Below are positions 42,138 through 51,468 of a DNA stretch of 64,000 nucleotides, one piece after another. The position numbers and the translations under genes are program-made. This stretch comes from Carboxylicivirga sediminis. GTDB lineage: Bacteria; Bacteroidota; Bacteroidia; Bacteroidales; Marinilabiliaceae. A model generated the notes under the pieces. It ran no database searches. It was given only the letters and a program-made list of their open reading frames with translations, and was not told the origin of the DNA. Every line of letters starts with the position of its first letter. The stretch's first letter is position 1. Location of the stretch: the NCBI RefSeq assembly GCF_018156225.1, contig NZ_JAGTAR010000006.1:1-64000 (forward strand), read 5' to 3'.

Positions 42138-44042
42138 TTATTTCTTAAAATATGCCATCGTATCCTTTAGCTTCTCAGCCAATTGAGTCAGATGCTCAGA
42201 GTTATTTGTAAAGATAGATGCCGACCCCGAGTTTTGCTGCGTCACCTCATTGAGCTCCTGTATGGCTTTATTAACCTGTTCAGCACCGCTTTGCTGCTCA
42301 TAGCTCGATGCCGTAATCTCCTGCACCAGCTGTGTGGTTTTTTCAATCTCAGGAATGATATCTTCTAATTGCTTGCCAGATTTCTCAGCTGCATCAACTC
42401 CGTGCTGCGTTAAATCAATTATCTCCACTGCTGCCTTTTGCGAGCGTTCAGCCAACTTCTTCACCTCGGCCGCCACCACTGCAAACCCCCTGCCCTGCTC
42501 ACCGGCACGAGCAGCTTCTACAGCAGCATTTAATGCCAGGATATTCGTTTGTTTGGCAATCTCCTCAATAATGGTGATTTTTTGAGCAATTTCCTGCATC
42601 GATACTGTTGTTTCTTTTGAGCTCTCAAAGCTCTGCTTGATGCCCTTAGCCGACTCAAGGGCGATGCCCTCAGTTTGTTTGGAGTTTTCGCTGTTTTGCT
42701 GTATCGTGGCTACCATCTCCTCCATTGAAGACGATATTTCTTCAGAAGAGGCCGCCTGATTAGATGCTCCTTCGGATAGCTGATTAGAAGAGGAAGCCAG
42801 TTCCAGACTGGCAGTATTAATGGCATCGGAGCTTTCGATAATCTCATTCACAATTTGCTTCAGGTTATCAATCATATCGCGTAATGCCCGACCTAAATCT
42901 CCGGCTTCATCCTGCTGCTCATCATCCACATCAATCTCAGCCGTTAGATTCCCATCAGCAATTTCACGAGCGATAGCCGCACTTTTAATAATTGGCCGAA
43001 CAATATTGCCTGCAGTGAAATAGACTATCACATAAAGAATAATTAATCCTATCAATCCAATGATGACACTCTGATAGAAAATGGCATTGGCCTTTTTCAA
43101 TATTACTGCTTTTGGCACTTCAATACCCAGCGTCCAGGTTGTTTCAATGCCTTTAAAAGTTACCGGCGTATAAGATACATAGTACTCTACCCCGTTTTTC
43201 TGGTTGACATACTCAAAAGGATAATCCTCAGACTGTAATGTTTTAGCCAGTCCTAATGCAAATTCCTGACTGTCAGAATCAATAACCGATAATAACTTTT
43301 GGGATACATAATCGGGTGAAGTATGAGCCACAATACTGGTGTCACGTGATACCAGATAAGAAACAGCGCCTTCATAAAGATCCATGCTTGAGATGATCTT
43401 CGACATATCATTCAGGCTAATATCAACACCCACCAGACCAAGAAAACGACCACCGGCATCTTGCAGGGGTGCAGTGATTGAAGTCATCAAGATACCTTCC
43501 AACTCCTCTGTTACCACATCATAATATGGATTCCAGATATCTGCATGATTATATTCGCGCGCCTGGTAATACAAACTGGTCAGCACTTCATCATTCATAT
43601 CCACTCTTTCAGTGGTTTGCTTCAATTGACCATTTAACCGGAAAACTACATTACGCTCACGCCCATTCCGCATGGTATAGTTACTGTCCAGGGCTTTAAG
43701 CTCCCATATTTGCCAGGTTGACAACAAATCCGGATTGTTCTGACACCAACCATATAACATATTGCCAAACACCTCATCCCGATAGGCCTCATCCATTGGC
43801 AAATAATTATTGTAATTATCACGAATGGTATTAGTTGATGTAATAACCTGATTAATATCATTTTGTATCAGGTTACGAGAAGCCTTTAAGTTGGCATCAA
43901 TGATTGATTTAGAATCCTCTAATGCATTCTTTCTCAATTGAAAACTAATGTAAGCAAGCGTTGCGCCATAAATGAGTGTAAAAGATGCAAGCGTATAAAC
44001 CAACAGCTTACTCTTTAAGCGTAGATTAATAATTTTATTCAC
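42138..44042 (-). CDS. Methyl-accepting chemotaxis protein with a double Cache domain
   Basis: A 634-residue chemoreceptor. Helix 1 (about residues 11-31) and helix 2 (about 325-347) enclose a large periplasmic dCache_1-type sensor, with 'ADIWNPYYDVVTEELEGILM' and 'GRFLGLVGVDISLNDMSKII' as typical strands. These sensors bind amino acids or related small molecules. HAMP ('AIAREIADGNLTAEIDVDDE') and the signalling coiled coil follow, with tip '[20 protein letters not shown]' and '[20 protein letters not shown]'. It ends AYFKK. It appears monocistronic. Confidence 0.95.
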   Translation of the reverse strand: MNKIINLRLKSKLLVYTLASFTLIYGATLAYISFQLRKNALEDSKSIIDANLKASRNLIQNDINQVITSTNTIRDNYNNYLPMDEAYRDEVFGNMLYGWCQNNPDLLSTWQIWELKALDSNYTMRNGRERNVVFRLNGQLKQTTERVDMNDEVLTSLYYQAREYNHADIWNPYYDVVTEELEGILMTSITAPLQDAGGRFLGLVGVDISLNDMSKIISSMDLYEGAVSYLVSRDTSIVAHTSPDYVSQKLLSVIDSDSQEFALGLAKTLQSEDYPFEYVNQKNGVEYYVSYTPVTFKGIETTWTLGIEVPKAVILKKANAIFYQSVIIGLIGLIILYVIVYFTAGNIVRPIIKSAAIAREIADGNLTAEIDVDDEQQDEAGDLGRALRDMIDNLKQIVNEIIESSDAINTASLELASSSNQLSEGASNQAASSEEISSSMEEMVATIQQNSENSKQTEGIALESAKGIKQSFESSKETTVSMQEIAQKITIIEEIAKQTNILALNAAVEAARAGEQGRGFAVVAAEVKKLAERSQKAAVEIIDLTQHGVDAAEKSGKQLEDIIPEIEKTTQLVQEITASSYEQQSGAEQVNKAIQELNEVTQQNSGSASIFTNNSEHLTQLAEKLKDTMAYFKK

Positions 44043-44148
44043 AAGCAGTTATTTTAGGTTATTTTCCCGGACCTAGTTATGCCTTATATATACGTGTAAT
44101 GCTAACAAAAGTTTTCCTTTCCACAAATGAGTTTTAACATTTTTATAC

Positions 44149-44175
44149 AAAAAATGCCTGACTAATCGCCAGGCA
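44149..44175 (-). terminator. Terminator after the second YceI gene
   Basis: TGCCTG (44155-44160) pairs with CAGGCA (44170-44175). On the minus strand the stem is followed by a T6 tract, 31 bp after the YceI stop codon. Confidence 0.82.
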
Positions 44176-44206
44176 GAGCTATTATTATAGTATTATATTA
44201 GGAGAT

Positions 44207-44773
44207 TTATTCCATGGCGAATACTTTAAAGGCTAATTCAAAGTCATCGTATATCATCTTGTCTCCCAGATTATCGAAGAACTTTCCTGAGCCATATTTC
44301 ACATCATATTGAGTGCGATCAACAATAATTTTACCTTCAAAAGCATTACCACTTTTAGTAACATTAAACGCTACCGGATGCGTTTTACCTTTAATAGTTA
44401 AATCAGCTATTACTTTATAAGCACTGTCTTCTTTTACTACTTTTGAGATGATAAGTCGACTCTCAGTATACTTTTCAACACCGAAGAAATCGTCTGACTT
44501 TAAATGACCTACCAGCTTGGCATTATAATCCTTATTATCCAAATCAGTACAGGTGATGGTGGTCATATCAACAACAAATTTACCACCAACCAGCTCCTTG
44601 TCTTTCATCTGCAATGTGCCTGATTTGAATTGAATATTACCCATATGCTCACCGGTTACTTTTTTTCCTGTCCAGGTAATCTTACTCAGCTTAACATCAA
44701 CTTGTCTTTCTTGCGCAACAGCCCAGGTAAAAAACAGGCACAGGCCAGCAATTAATAATGATGATCTTTTCAT
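44207..44773 (-). CDS. YceI family periplasmic protein, second copy
   Basis: A 188-residue YceI protein with signal MKRSSLLIAGLCLFFTWAVA-Q. The barrel pattern repeats that of the gene at 122: 'SKITWTGKKVTGEHMGNIQF', 'TCTDLDNKDYNAKLVGHLKS', 'DDFFGVEKY', and 'VDRTQYDVKYGSGKFFDNLG'. The two are clear paralogues. The ligand is probably an isoprenoid or lipid, from family knowledge. It is divergent from the glycosidase operon. The 298 bp between their start codons holds a possible -7 box for the operon and no other gene. Confidence 0.92.
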   Translation of the reverse strand: MKRSSLLIAGLCLFFTWAVAQERQVDVKLSKITWTGKKVTGEHMGNIQFKSGTLQMKDKELVGGKFVVDMTTITCTDLDNKDYNAKLVGHLKSDDFFGVEKYTESRLIISKVVKEDSAYKVIADLTIKGKTHPVAFNVTKSGNAFEGKIIVDRTQYDVKYGSGKFFDNLGDKMIYDDFELAFKVFAME

Positions 44774-44969
44774 GGTGTTTATTTTTTAATAGTTATTGTC
44801 GACTTTTAATAGAAACATCATCTGCTATTATTGGTTCAGATTCATGCTGTTAAAAGTTTGTTAACAGGCTATCAAAAGTGTGTTACAAATGTTCAGATAA
44901 TGAATTACAATTTCAATAGAGTTAGCCACATATGCAATTGATATACTGAACACTACCAACACACGGAGC

Positions 44970-44977
44970 TAATTTTG
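44970..44977 (+). promoter_or_regulatory. Putative -7 box of the glycosidase operon
   Basis: TAATTTTG matches TAnnTTTG exactly, 94 bp upstream of ATG 45072. No clear TTG box lies at the -33 position, so an activator may be needed. Confidence 0.4.
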
Positions 44978-45071
44978 CCAGCTATATATCAATAAGGTAC
45001 ATGTGGTTTAAATAAAGATGGATGCTTATTTTTACTTTTCCTGATGGTTGTATTTCAAAGCTTTATTCGAT

Positions 45072-47456
45072 ATGTTGCCAGTAAAATTTGCGCTTATACT
45101 ATGCTTTCATTTTTTAGTTAACTGCCTGCTTGCCCAGGAAATTATCTATAAAAAAGACTGGATCGATTTCAATAAAAACGGCATTAAGGATATCTATGAA
45201 GATCCGAAGGCACCCATAGATAAGCGCATCAATGATTTGCTGTCGCAGATGACCTTAGAAGAAAAAACCTGCCAGATGGTGACGCTTTATGGCTATGGTC
45301 GCGTGGCCAAAGATGAGCTACCTACCAAAGACTGGCAGCAAGAGCTTTGGAAAGATGGCTTAGGCAATATCGACGAAGCATCAAATGGTGTTTTTAAAGA
45401 TGCCCAATTCAAATACCCATATGATAAACATGTATGGGCACTTAACCAGATTCAAAAGTTCTTTGTGGAAGAAACACGACTGGGTATACCCGTTGAATTC
45501 ACCAATGAAGGCATACGTGGCTTGAATCATTATAAAGCCACTGCATTTCCGGCCCAAATTGGCATGGGCTGCACCTGGAATAAAGAATTACTACATCAGG
45601 TAGGTTTGTGCATTGGATCCGAAGGGCGGGCTCTTGGCTATAATAACATCTATTCGCCAGTGTTAGATGTGGCACGCGATCAGCGTTGGGGCCGCATCGT
45701 TGAGTGCTTCGGGGAAGACCCCTTTCTTGTGGCCGAGCTGGGCATTCAGGTAAGTAAAGGTATTCAGTGGTATGGCATGGCCAATACCCTGAAGCATTTT
45801 GCCGTATACTCGGCACCCAAAGGTGGCCGTGACGGACATGTGAGGCTTGATCCACACATTGCGCCTCGTGAAATGCATCTGCTATACCTCTATCCCTTTA
45901 AAAGAACCATAATGGAAGCGGACGCACTTGGCATCATGAGTTCGTACAATGATTACGACGGGATCCCGGTGAGTGCCAATCGTTATTTTTTATACGATTT
46001 ATTAAGACACACCTACGGCTTCAAAGGCTATGTAGTGTCTGACAGTGATGCCGTGGCCTGGGTTTACTCCAAGCACCGCGTGGCTGAAGACTACAAAGAG
46101 GCTGTGCGACAAACGGTGGAAGCCGGTTTAAATGTGCGCACCACCTTTAACCATCCCGCGAATTTTGTATATCCGTTGCGCGAACTGATCAATGAGGGCA
46201 CCCTTTCAACGGCAGTTATCGATGAGCGGGTGAAAGATATTTTATACGTCAAGTTTAAAGAAGGACTTTTTGATCAGCCATACAGAGATGAGCAAACTGC
46301 TAATTCTGCCGTTCGAACACCAGCTCACCTGGAGCTATCCAAACAAGCTTCGCGCGAATCATTGGTTCTGCTTAAGAATAACGGAGCTTTACCTCTAAAA
46401 ACTTCCCAATTACAAAACATACTGATTGTAGGGCCTAATGCCAAAGCAAAGAAGAGTTCTATCAGTCGATATGGTGCTTTGGGAGTTGATGTAGTTTCTC
46501 CTATGGAAGGCATTCTCAGTTATCTGCCTGAGGATGTTAAGGCGGATTATGCCTTGGGTTGCGAGCTAAAAGACAGCAACTGGCCACACTCCGAAATCAT
46601 ACCATACGACATTAATCCAGATGAACAAAAACACATCAAGGAAGCGGTTGACAAAGCCAAACTTTCGGATGTAATTATTGCATTTTTGGGCGAAGACGAG
46701 AGTATGGTTGGTGAAAACCTGAGTCGCACCTCACTGGATTTACCCGGCAGACAAAAAGACTTACTAAAAGCTTTGAGGTCCACAGGTAAACCTATAATTG
46801 TAGTGCTTATTCATGGGCGCCCTTTATCGGTTAACTATGCGCATCAGGTTGCTGATGCCATTATTGCTGCCTGGTTCCCAGGTGAATTTGGAGGACAAGC
46901 CATTGCCGAGGCTTTATTTGGAGAATTCTCGCCCGGCGGGAAGTTATCCACCACCTGGCCGGCCACCGTCGGACAAATACCGCTTAACTTCCCGTTTAAA
47001 CCATACTCCCAGGCAGGACAAGCCAAGGAAGGTCCTCACGGCACCGGTGAAAGCCGCCTTGTTGAGCCGCTCTATCCATTTGGCTATGGACTTTCTTATA
47101 CCAATTTTGAGTATGATAATCTAAACATCAACAACCAGCTGACAACAAGTACGGGAGATCTGACCATTACATTTGACATCACCAACACCGGCGACTATGC
47201 AGGTGACGAGGTGCCACAGCTATACATCAAAGACGAGTACAGCTCTATCATAACCTACGAATGGCAACTGAGAGGATTTGAGCGCGTGCACCTGACACCT
47301 GGCGAAAAGAAGCAAGTTAGCTTCACCATTAAACCGGATCACTTGAGCCTCCTCAATCAACATATGGAGTGCGTTATCGAAGTCGGACGTTTTCAATTGG
47401 CCATCGGCTCCTCATCGACTGACATAAGACTTAAAAACAGTTTTGAAATCAAATAA
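45072..47456 (+). CDS. Glycoside hydrolase family 3 enzyme
   Basis: A 794-residue secreted GH3 enzyme with signal MLPVKFALILCFHFLVNCLL-AQE. It has the (beta/alpha)8 domain with 'GEDPFLVAELGIQVSKGIQW', and the catalytic nucleophile Asp324 in 'GYVVSDSDAVAW'. The alpha/beta sandwich domain carries 'LVLLKNNGALPLKTSQLQNI', 'LIHGRPLSVNYAHQVADAII' and 'AAWFPGEFGGQAIAEALFGE'. A C-terminal fibronectin III-like domain has 'YPFGYGLSYTNFEYDNLNI'. Activity could be beta-glucosidase, beta-xylosidase or related. ATG 45072 begins the signal peptide; a TTG at 45048 is unlikely. It leads an operon with GH92 and GH125 mannosidases, so it probably removes a beta-linked sugar from the same glycans. Confidence 0.93.
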   Translation: MLPVKFALILCFHFLVNCLLAQEIIYKKDWIDFNKNGIKDIYEDPKAPIDKRINDLLSQMTLEEKTCQMVTLYGYGRVAKDELPTKDWQQELWKDGLGNIDEASNGVFKDAQFKYPYDKHVWALNQIQKFFVEETRLGIPVEFTNEGIRGLNHYKATAFPAQIGMGCTWNKELLHQVGLCIGSEGRALGYNNIYSPVLDVARDQRWGRIVECFGEDPFLVAELGIQVSKGIQWYGMANTLKHFAVYSAPKGGRDGHVRLDPHIAPREMHLLYLYPFKRTIMEADALGIMSSYNDYDGIPVSANRYFLYDLLRHTYGFKGYVVSDSDAVAWVYSKHRVAEDYKEAVRQTVEAGLNVRTTFNHPANFVYPLRELINEGTLSTAVIDERVKDILYVKFKEGLFDQPYRDEQTANSAVRTPAHLELSKQASRESLVLLKNNGALPLKTSQLQNILIVGPNAKAKKSSISRYGALGVDVVSPMEGILSYLPEDVKADYALGCELKDSNWPHSEIIPYDINPDEQKHIKEAVDKAKLSDVIIAFLGEDESMVGENLSRTSLDLPGRQKDLLKALRSTGKPIIVVLIHGRPLSVNYAHQVADAIIAAWFPGEFGGQAIAEALFGEFSPGGKLSTTWPATVGQIPLNFPFKPYSQAGQAKEGPHGTGESRLVEPLYPFGYGLSYTNFEYDNLNINNQLTTSTGDLTITFDITNTGDYAGDEVPQLYIKDEYSSIITYEWQLRGFERVHLTPGEKKQVSFTIKPDHLSLLNQHMECVIEVGRFQLAIGSSSTDIRLKNSFEIK

Positions 47457-47465
47457 AACAAACAT

Positions 47466-49706
47466 ATGAACAACAGATTTTTAGGAATAATCACATTGGT
47501 AATGGCACTGGCTCTTTCCGCCTGCCAACCTCAAGAAAAGGTGGCTGACAATATATTGGAGTACGTTGATCCATTTATTGGCACAGGCTTTCATGGACAC
47601 ACCTTTCCGGGGGCCACACTGCCTTTTGGTATGGTGCAGTTAAGCCCCGATACCCATTTGGATGGCTGGGAAGCCAGTAGCGGGTACCATTACGATGACA
47701 CAAAGATCTACGCCTTTAGCCATACCCACCTAAGCGGCACCGGTATTGGCGACCTGGGTGATGTTGGCCTGCTTCCATATTCCAACACCACTGAATCAAT
47801 TCCGGCAGCAACATTTAGTAAGGAAAAAGAAAACGCTGCACCAGGACACTATTCTGTTCACCTCGATAACTTTAATATCGACGTTGAATTAACCACCACC
47901 TTACGCGTAGGTATGCATAAGTACACCTATGGAAACACTCATGATCGTAATGTGATGCTGAACCTGGCGCACGTGCTTCAGGCTAACTGGGGCAACGCCA
48001 TAACGGGCAACGAATGCAACATTTTGGATGAACAAACCATTGAAGGGATTCAGCTGTCAACCGGTTGGGCACATGACCACCTGGTGGCCTACCGCATTGA
48101 ATTCTCGGAGCCTTTTATACAAAAACGCATTATGGTAGATGGTGAAGAAAAAGACCTGACAAAAGTAAATGCCAATGATGCGCAGATCTACCTGACGTTT
48201 AACGAGAGTGATAAACCTTTGCTGGTCAAGGTGGCCATTTCAGCAGTGGACCCGTCTGGCGCCCACAAAAATATGCAGGCCGAGCTGCCTGGCTGGAACT
48301 TTGAACAAACATTGGCTAAGGCACAGTCTGAATGGCAAAAGCAATTGGAGCAGATACACATTGAGACCAACGATGCAGCAGTAAAAACTAATTTCTACAC
48401 AGCCATGTACCATAGCATGATGGCTCCTTTTATATGGCAGGATGTAGACGGCCGCTACCGCGGTATGGACAAACAGATTCATCAGGCGGCTGAAGGACAT
48501 GTCAATTACACGGTATTCTCACTATGGGATACCTTCCGAGCCTTTCACCCCTTGATGACCATTATTCAACCAGATAAAGCCAGCATCTGGGCCGAAGCAT
48601 TGGTTCAGAAATACAAGGAAGGCGGCATACTGCCCAAATGGCCTTTAGTAAGCAATTACACAGGTACCATGGTGGGTTATCCGGCGGTGTCGGTATTGGC
48701 CGATGCTGCAGCCAAAGGCTTAGGTCCTGATGACTTAAGTGAGTGGCTCGAAGCCTCTGTGCAATCTGCTACCTGGCGACCTGACATTGTGGAGCGTTTC
48801 AAAGGCACCCGGGAAGCAGCCGTGATGCCGAAACACATCTATTTTAAGGAGACATTGGGCTGGGTACCGAGCGATTCAGTTGCTGAGGCCGTATCATACG
48901 GATTGGAAATGGCCTATTACGACTGGTGTGTTGGCCAAATTGCCAAAGCTGCCGATGAAACTAAAACAGCTAGTGAATTCATGGCTAAAAGCGAATATTT
49001 CCGTCATTATTTCGACCCAACAACAGGATTGATGCGTGGTCGTAACTACGATGGTTCATGGGTAACGCCCTTCCGTCCCCGCTATTCGAGTCACGAAAAA
49101 AGTGACTACGTCGAAGGTAATGCCTGGCAGTGGAGCTTTTTTACGCCACACGCCAATGAGCAGCTGATTGAGCTGTACGGCTCAGTCGACCGTTTTGAGG
49201 CCATGATGGACACCTTATTCACCACTGATTCGGGTATTGAAGGCGAGCACGCTTCCGCTGATATTACCGGATTAATCGGTCAGTATGCCCATGGTAACGA
49301 GCCAAGCCATCACATGGCCTACCTTTACAATTGGACCAATGCGCCTTATAAAGCCAATGAACGCCTCGACCAGATTATGCGCGAATTCTATCTGCCTGAA
49401 CCAGCTGGTATCATCGGCAACGAAGATTGTGGTCAAATGTCGGCCTGGTATGTTATGAGTGCTTTGGGCTTTTACCAGATATGCCCGGGCGATGCTACCT
49501 ACACAACCGGTCGCCCCATGGTAGACAAAGCAATCATCAACCTGCCCCAAGGTACACTTGAAATTATCGCCCATAATAACTCACCAGAAAATATGTATGT
49601 GGAAAAGGTTGTTTTGAATGGAAAAGTACTGGATAAACCATTCTTCACCCACGATCAGCTATTGACAGGCGGCCAGCTTGAGTTTTTTATGACCAGTGAA
49701 AAATAG
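47466..49706 (+). CDS. GH92 alpha-mannosidase lipoprotein
   Basis: A 746-residue family 92 alpha-mannosidase. The lipoprotein signal is MNNRFLGIITLVMALALSAC (Cys20). Family motifs are 'YVDPFIGTGFHGHTFPGATL' with 'PFGMVQLSPDTHLDGWEASS', 'SLWDTFRAFHPLMTIIQP', 'YAHGNEPSHHMAYLYNW' and 'IGNEDCGQMSAWYVMSALGF', which hold the calcium and catalytic acid/base residues. GH92 enzymes are calcium-dependent inverting exo-mannosidases, usually on alpha-1,2, -1,3 or -1,6 linkages. It starts 9 bp after the GH3 stop codon. Lipidation suggests membrane attachment, perhaps at the periplasmic face. Confidence 0.95.
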   Translation: MNNRFLGIITLVMALALSACQPQEKVADNILEYVDPFIGTGFHGHTFPGATLPFGMVQLSPDTHLDGWEASSGYHYDDTKIYAFSHTHLSGTGIGDLGDVGLLPYSNTTESIPAATFSKEKENAAPGHYSVHLDNFNIDVELTTTLRVGMHKYTYGNTHDRNVMLNLAHVLQANWGNAITGNECNILDEQTIEGIQLSTGWAHDHLVAYRIEFSEPFIQKRIMVDGEEKDLTKVNANDAQIYLTFNESDKPLLVKVAISAVDPSGAHKNMQAELPGWNFEQTLAKAQSEWQKQLEQIHIETNDAAVKTNFYTAMYHSMMAPFIWQDVDGRYRGMDKQIHQAAEGHVNYTVFSLWDTFRAFHPLMTIIQPDKASIWAEALVQKYKEGGILPKWPLVSNYTGTMVGYPAVSVLADAAAKGLGPDDLSEWLEASVQSATWRPDIVERFKGTREAAVMPKHIYFKETLGWVPSDSVAEAVSYGLEMAYYDWCVGQIAKAADETKTASEFMAKSEYFRHYFDPTTGLMRGRNYDGSWVTPFRPRYSSHEKSDYVEGNAWQWSFFTPHANEQLIELYGSVDRFEAMMDTLFTTDSGIEGEHASADITGLIGQYAHGNEPSHHMAYLYNWTNAPYKANERLDQIMREFYLPEPAGIIGNEDCGQMSAWYVMSALGFYQICPGDATYTTGRPMVDKAIINLPQGTLEIIAHNNSPENMYVEKVVLNGKVLDKPFFTHDQLLTGGQLEFFMTSEK

Positions 49707-49748
49707 ACTATCAGACAATAGACGCGAGAAAAAAACAAACACAGGCAT

Positions 49749-51185
49749 ATGAAACGTAGAACCTTTATAAAGCAATCGGGCATGGTCATTGGTGGTACTT
49801 TATTAGCATCACCATTGCTCCGTGCTCAAAACCAATCAACTGTTGATTTAAAGTCAATGCGCCCTGCTGAGGGCAAGCGCTGCTTCAGCAGTAAAGAAGT
49901 TGAGAAACTGATTAATAAAGTAAAGAGCTCCATGGCCGACAATGAACTGGCCTGGCTGTTCGAGAACTGCTTCCCCAACACACTGGACACAACGGTTGAC
50001 TTTGAATACATTGATGGGCAACCGGATACCTTTGTGATTACCGGCGATATTGATGCCATGTGGCTGCGCGACAGTACCGCTCAGGTGTGGCCCTATATGC
50101 CACTTATTAAAAAAGATAAGGATCTCAGAGAAGTGATTAAAGGTCTGGTTAAGCGACAAACCAAATGCATCATACTCGACCCATATGCCAATGCTTTTTA
50201 TAAAGATGTGACCAAAGTATCGAAATGGCAGAGTGACCGCACCCAAATGCTCCCTGGCATACATGAACGCAAATGGGAGATTGACTCGTTATGCTATGCG
50301 GTGAGGTTGGCCAATGAATATTACAGCATTACTGGTGACAGCAGCGTTTTTGACGACGATTGGCAAGAGGCTTCACGCCTTATTGTGCAAACATTTAAAG
50401 CCGAGCAGCGTAAAGATGGCACCACCCCTTATACCTTTAATCGTGAGACAGGGCAAATGTTTGACAGTCCGGTTCACTGGGGATTAGGTCGACCGGTGAA
50501 GCCCGTCGGACTTATTTGCTCTATGTTCCGTCCATCAGACGATGCCACGCTTTACCCCTACCTGATTCCATCCAACGTGTTTGCGGTAGTTAGTTTACGA
50601 CAAATGGCCAATATTCATGAAAGCATTACCGGTGAAACACAACTCGCCAAAGAATGTACTGCTCTGGCCGATGAAGTAGATGCAGCTATCAGGCAATATG
50701 CCATTGTGGAGCATCTGGATTTTGGTGAAATTTATGCCTATGAGGTCGATGGTTTTGGCAACCGTGTATTTATGGATGATGCGAACGTGCCATCACTCAT
50801 GTCACTGGCCTACCTGGGTGCACATCAGCCCGATGACGCCTTGTATAAGCGTACCAGGGCCTTTTTACTAAGTGATAATAATCCCTACTATTTAACGGGC
50901 AAAGCGGCAGAAGGACAAGCCAGCCCGCACACCGGACAAGTTAATATCTGGCCTATGGGAATTATCCTCAGGGCCATGACCAGCACTGATGACAAAGAGA
51001 TACTCCATTGTTTAAAGATGCTTAAAGCTACCCATGCCGGCACCGGTTTTATGCACGAGAGTTTTCATAAAGATGATGCATCAAAGTATACCCGCGACTG
51101 GTTCGCCTGGGCCAATACTCTGTTTGGCGAGCTAATCGTTAAGCTCTATCATGAACGACCTCATCTGCTAAAGACAGAACTGTAG
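49749..51185 (+). CDS. GH125 exo-alpha-1,6-mannosidase
   Basis: A 478-residue family 125 enzyme. The N-terminus 'MKRRTFIKQSGMVIGGTLLA' is a twin-arginine-like signal (RRTFIK), so the folded protein may be exported by Tat. The (alpha/alpha)6 domain has 'GDIDAMWLRDSTAQVWPYMP', 'WQSDRTQMLPGIHERKWEID' and 'NRVFMDDANVPSLMSLAYLG', matching family blocks. GH125 enzymes cut alpha-1,6-linked mannose from the non-reducing end and complement GH92 in N-glycan or yeast-mannan breakdown. It starts 42 bp after the GH92 gene and ends the operon at a clear terminator. Confidence 0.94.
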   Translation: MKRRTFIKQSGMVIGGTLLASPLLRAQNQSTVDLKSMRPAEGKRCFSSKEVEKLINKVKSSMADNELAWLFENCFPNTLDTTVDFEYIDGQPDTFVITGDIDAMWLRDSTAQVWPYMPLIKKDKDLREVIKGLVKRQTKCIILDPYANAFYKDVTKVSKWQSDRTQMLPGIHERKWEIDSLCYAVRLANEYYSITGDSSVFDDDWQEASRLIVQTFKAEQRKDGTTPYTFNRETGQMFDSPVHWGLGRPVKPVGLICSMFRPSDDATLYPYLIPSNVFAVVSLRQMANIHESITGETQLAKECTALADEVDAAIRQYAIVEHLDFGEIYAYEVDGFGNRVFMDDANVPSLMSLAYLGAHQPDDALYKRTRAFLLSDNNPYYLTGKAAEGQASPHTGQVNIWPMGIILRAMTSTDDKEILHCLKMLKATHAGTGFMHESFHKDDASKYTRDWFAWANTLFGELIVKLYHERPHLLKTEL

Positions 51186-51198
51186 ATAATACAATAGT

Positions 51199-51235
51199 AA
51201 CGCCGCTTTATTATTCAACTAATAAGGCGGCGTTT
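51199..51235 (+). terminator. Terminator of the glycosidase operon
   Basis: AACGCCGC (51199-51206) pairs with GCGGCGTT (51227-51234), with TTATTA/TAATAA inside extending the stem. It lies 14 bp after the GH125 stop codon. Confidence 0.88.
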
Positions 51236-51421
51236 ATGTATCAGGATAGTTATTGTTGGCTCTACAGAGCAATGTGCCCGCATGAGAGTTGGTTTCAATA
51301 TCTCATGCTCCCATAGATGACTCATCAGCCTTGTTAGGTAAGCTATCTCCCGCCCATGCCTTTAAATTTGGAACTGGTAATCAAAAACTAATTTGTTTTG
51401 TTATACCTTTACACTATTACC

Positions 51422-51439
51422 GTTTTACAATCGTAAAAC
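51422..51439 (+). other. Inverted repeat upstream of the AsmA-like gene
   Basis: GTTTTAC and GTAAAAC flank AATC, 30 bp before ATG 51469. It may be an operator or leader hairpin. The rest of the 283 bp between the glycosidase terminator and the gene shows only a weak promoter-like TACCTTTA and no other feature. Confidence 0.4.
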
Positions 51440-51468
51440 TGATTTACTAATCTGCTTAACCACTAAAA

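Noticed and set aside
45072-51185. A full polysaccharide utilisation locus
   Set aside because: No SusC, SusD, or sensor-regulator gene lies within the window around the three glycosidases.
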